A DNA stretch of 15,566 nucleotides from DYEP01 sp040755615 (GTDB lineage Bacteria > Bacillota > Sulfobacillia > DUSP01 > DYEP01), in contig JBFMAL010000049.1 of NCBI GenBank assembly GCA_040755615.1, forward strand, positions 1 through 15,566, written 5' to 3'. Made by a program: the position numbers and the translations under genes. The stretch's first letter is position 1. Each line of letters begins with the position of its first letter. Below are positions 13,906-15,566 of the stretch, one piece after another. The notes below the pieces were generated by a model that worked only from the letters and a program-made list of their open reading frames with translations, did no database searches and was not told where the DNA came from.

Positions 13906-14802
13906 CTATTCGCTGAGCCTGGTCTCCAGTACCTGTCCGGGCTGGAAGTTCTCCAGGCGGAGGTAAAACCCGGCGGCGTCCAGGAGAGCCTCCATAGGCA
14001 CCAGCCCCACGATCTCGCTACCGGTAACAGTGACCCCATAACGGGACGCTTCGCTCTTTACCGTTTCAAAGACGCGGTGGAGGGGTACCTCCCGGAAGTT
14101 GCACACATTGATAGTCACCTGGGCAACATTCCGATCCTCCAACATCACCCCCAGGGCCTTGATACTCGGGTAGCCGCCGCTGGACCCACGGATGGCCCTG
14201 GCGATGGCCTTGGCTACTTTGACGTCAGAGGTGCTCAGGTTGATGTTGTAGGCGATGAGCGGAGGGCGGGCCCCCACGGCGGTGGCGCCGGCGGTGGGGT
14301 GCACCCGGGCGGGACCGAAGTCGGGCTGCCGCTCAGGCAGGTGGATGGTTTCCTTCAACCCCTCGAATTCCCCCTTCCGCACGTTGGGGAGGCTCTTCCG
14401 CTCGGGGCGGGTGGCAGCCGCTTCGTACAGGTAGACCGGGATCTCCAGCTTCTCACCGATCTCCTGTCCCAATTCCCGGGCCAGTTCCACGCACTCCTCC
14501 ATCGTGACCCCGGAGATGGGCACAAAGGGGATGACGTCGGTAGCTCCCATGCGGGGGTGTTGCCCCCGGTGCTCTTCCATGTTAATCAGTTGTTTGGCCT
14601 TCTCTGCCGCCAGGAACGCGGCGGCTTTAACCGCCCGGGGCTCACCCACGAAGGTGACTACCGATCGGTTGTGGTTCGGGTCGGAGGAATGGTCCACGAG
14701 TCTTACTCCTTCAACTCCTTCGATCACTGCCAGGATCTGCCGGATTACTTCTGGCCGCCGGCCTTCGCTGAAGTTGGGAATGCACTCGACTAGTTTGGCC
14801 AT
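13906..14802 (-). CDS. ftcD: Glutamate formimidoyltransferase
   Basis: A 298-residue enzyme, the length of the stand-alone formiminotransferase domain. It moves the formimino group from N-formimino-L-glutamate to tetrahydrofolate, releasing glutamate. The N terminus KLVECIPNFSEGRRPEVI is the family signature. SSDPNHNRSVVTFVGEP (39-55) contacts substrate. His82 in RGQHPRMGATDVIPFVPI is the expected catalytic histidine. GARPPLIAYNINLSTSDVKV is the start of the second subdomain. The ATG start follows GAGGTGAAGAG. In many Firmicutes the cyclodeaminase is a separate gene, as it is here (fchA, next on the same strand). A large open frame on the opposite strand (13831-14793) is judged to be a coding shadow. 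Confidence 0.95.
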   Translation of the reverse strand: MAKLVECIPNFSEGRRPEVIRQILAVIEGVEGVRLVDHSSDPNHNRSVVTFVGEPRAVKAAAFLAAEKAKQLINMEEHRGQHPRMGATDVIPFVPISGVTMEECVELARELGQEIGEKLEIPVYLYEAAATRPERKSLPNVRKGEFEGLKETIHLPERQPDFGPARVHPTAGATAVGARPPLIAYNINLSTSDVKVAKAIARAIRGSSGGYPSIKALGVMLEDRNVAQVTINVCNFREVPLHRVFETVKSEASRYGVTVTGSEIVGLVPMEALLDAAGFYLRLENFQPGQVLETRLSE

Positions 14803-15042
14803 AACGTGAACTCTTCACCTCGCCATTACTTTTTCGCAGGTCGGCTCTTTTCCAATGAATGCACGCGGTGAACAGCTGGCTGGCGTGCACAAGGAACATG
14901 TTCACTACTAGATTATCCGCCGTCCTTACGTTCACCTTCATACTTGCTGAAGGCAATGGCAACTAGGTTCGGTTTCTCAACCAATAAAGCAAAGGATGGA
15001 AGCGGGGGTAAGAACTGGTCTTCCCCTGGTCTTTTCTCGGCA
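14803..15042 (-). other. Gap between hutU remnant and ftcD; possible vestige of hutI
   Basis: This 240-bp stretch holds no intact gene. On the minus strand it reads MKVNVRTADNLVVNMFLVHA, then SQLFTACIHWKRADLR, in the frame open from 14962 to 14711. The ADNLVV and VHASQLFT elements recall the first residues of imidazolonepropionase (HutI), the enzyme usually encoded between hutU and the formiminoglutamate genes. The rest of a roughly 400-residue HutI is absent. The resemblance is short and may be chance. I see no terminator or promoter here that I can defend. Confidence 0.3.
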
Positions 15043-15440
15043 CTATCTGAGCATGGGAACCTTGACTCCCTGTCTTTTGCCACCTGGATGGCCTTTTCGT
15101 AACCTGCGTCGGCGTGACGGACGATGCCCATGCCCGGGTCGGTGGTCAGCACCCGCTGCAACCTCTTCGCGGCTTCTCTGGTACCGTCCGCCACAATCAC
15201 CATGCCGGCGTGCAGAGCGTAGCCGATGCCCACACCTCCACCGTGGTGGACCGACACCCAGGAAGCGCCGCCCACTGCGTTGATGAGCGCGTCCAGGATG
15301 GGCCAGTCGGCAATGGCGTCACTGCCGTCCTTCATGGCCTCGGTCTCCCGGTTGGGCGAGGCTACTGCCCCGCAGTCAAGGTGGTCCCGGCCAATGACGA
15401 CAGGCGCCTTGAGTTCCCCGCTAGCCACCATATCGTTAAT
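15043..15440 (-). pseudogene. hutU: Urocanate hydratase remnant, 5'-truncated and frameshifted
   Basis: Only the C-terminal quarter of urocanate hydratase (normally about 550-670 residues) is recognisable. It runs from INDMVASGELKAPVVIGRDH through LDCGAVASPNRETEAM, DGSDAIADWPILDALINA, WVSVHHGGGVGIGY and GIVRHADAGYEKAIQVAK. The active-site Cys of RDHLDCG is present. After IQVAK the frame is lost. A single missing base in the AAAA run (TTTT at 15075-15078 on the plus strand) would restore KRQGVKVPMLR and the natural stop at 15043-15045. As it stands the frame runs on to 14913 with unrelated residues. Upstream of 15440 the sequence no longer matches hutU, so the first three quarters are missing. 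The gene led the hut genes ftcD and fchA and is non-functional unless the assembly is wrong. Confidence 0.85.
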
Positions 15441-15566
15441 CCGAAGTTCACGTACTCGGAAAGTAGGGAATCCCTGTTCGGACGCTGGTTTTACACGTGA
15501 TGCATGTTACGGGTTTTGGCTACACGAGGGTTTTCACCCCTAGGTGCTGTAGGATCCGCTGCTGTT
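15441..15566. other. Non-hut sequence abutting truncated hutU; repeated GGTTTT motifs, possible mobile-element end
   Basis: This stretch replaces the expected N-terminal part of hutU. On the plus strand GGTTTT recurs at 15487-15492, 15512-15517 and 15529-15534, twice next to a TACACG motif (GGTTTTACACG and GGTTTTGGCTACACG). A small GGGT/ACCC stem with a GAAA loop lies near 15528-15538. Spaced repeats of this kind are seen at ends of some insertion sequences, but no transposase is visible before the window ends. I cannot name an element family. Confidence 0.3.

Noticed and set aside
13831..14793. Long open frame on the plus strand opposite ftcD
   Set aside because: It is an antisense shadow. 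It lacks a plausible ribosome binding site or family match, and the minus-strand frame encodes a complete FtcD with its catalytic His.

Overview
The window looks like a chromosomal segment of a Bacillota (Firmicutes) bacterium, probably anaerobic and from a spore-forming lineage. The grounds are strong GGAGG-type ribosome binding sites, frequent TTG and GTG starts, SpmA/SpmB homologues, and a coenzyme-B12 aminomutase-type gene set known mainly from amino-acid-fermenting Clostridia. Base composition is moderately GC-rich. Family calls come from reading motifs and recalled family sequences; no database search was run. I see no rRNA, tRNA, CRISPR array or intact insertion sequence.

Layout. Positions 1-283 hold the possible tail of a gene entering from the left, then a plus-strand hypothetical gene (284-763). 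From 798 to about 12239 everything lies on the minus strand. In reading order this is spmA, spmB, a small GutA-like protein, a PLP fold-type-I enzyme, a FAD oxidoreductase with a Cys cluster, a CaCA-family cation exchanger, an FCD-type regulator, an 83-residue dimerisation-domain protein, a B12-domain/TIM-barrel mutase fusion, a KamB-like P-loop protein, a Nif3-like protein and a Gate-domain membrane protein. Ten of these, from 11032 down to 798, are tightly packed. Four of the junctions are stop/start overlaps or 4-nt gaps, so they probably form one operon.

The core of interest is the B12 mutase set (4015-6035) with its KamB-like companion. It is clearly related to lysine 5,6-aminomutase and ornithine 4,5-aminomutase. 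However, its domains are permuted (a separate dimerisation domain, then B12 domain fused ahead of the barrel). The lysine that binds PLP in the known enzymes is Leu22 here, and the PLP-phosphate loop of the barrel appears shortened. It may be a PLP-independent relative acting on an unknown substrate, surrounded by its own regulator, transporters and oxidoreductase: a plausible undescribed catabolic pathway.

The right part (12629-15566) holds decayed and intact genes. A plus-strand remnant of a sigma-54-dependent activator carries a frameshift. Then come intact minus-strand fchA and ftcD, which finish histidine degradation by the formiminoglutamate/tetrahydrofolate route. Last is a hutU (urocanate hydratase) remnant, cut off at its 5' end and frameshifted near its 3' end. 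hutI is absent between hutU and ftcD, so the histidine pathway is broken at this locus unless intact copies exist elsewhere.
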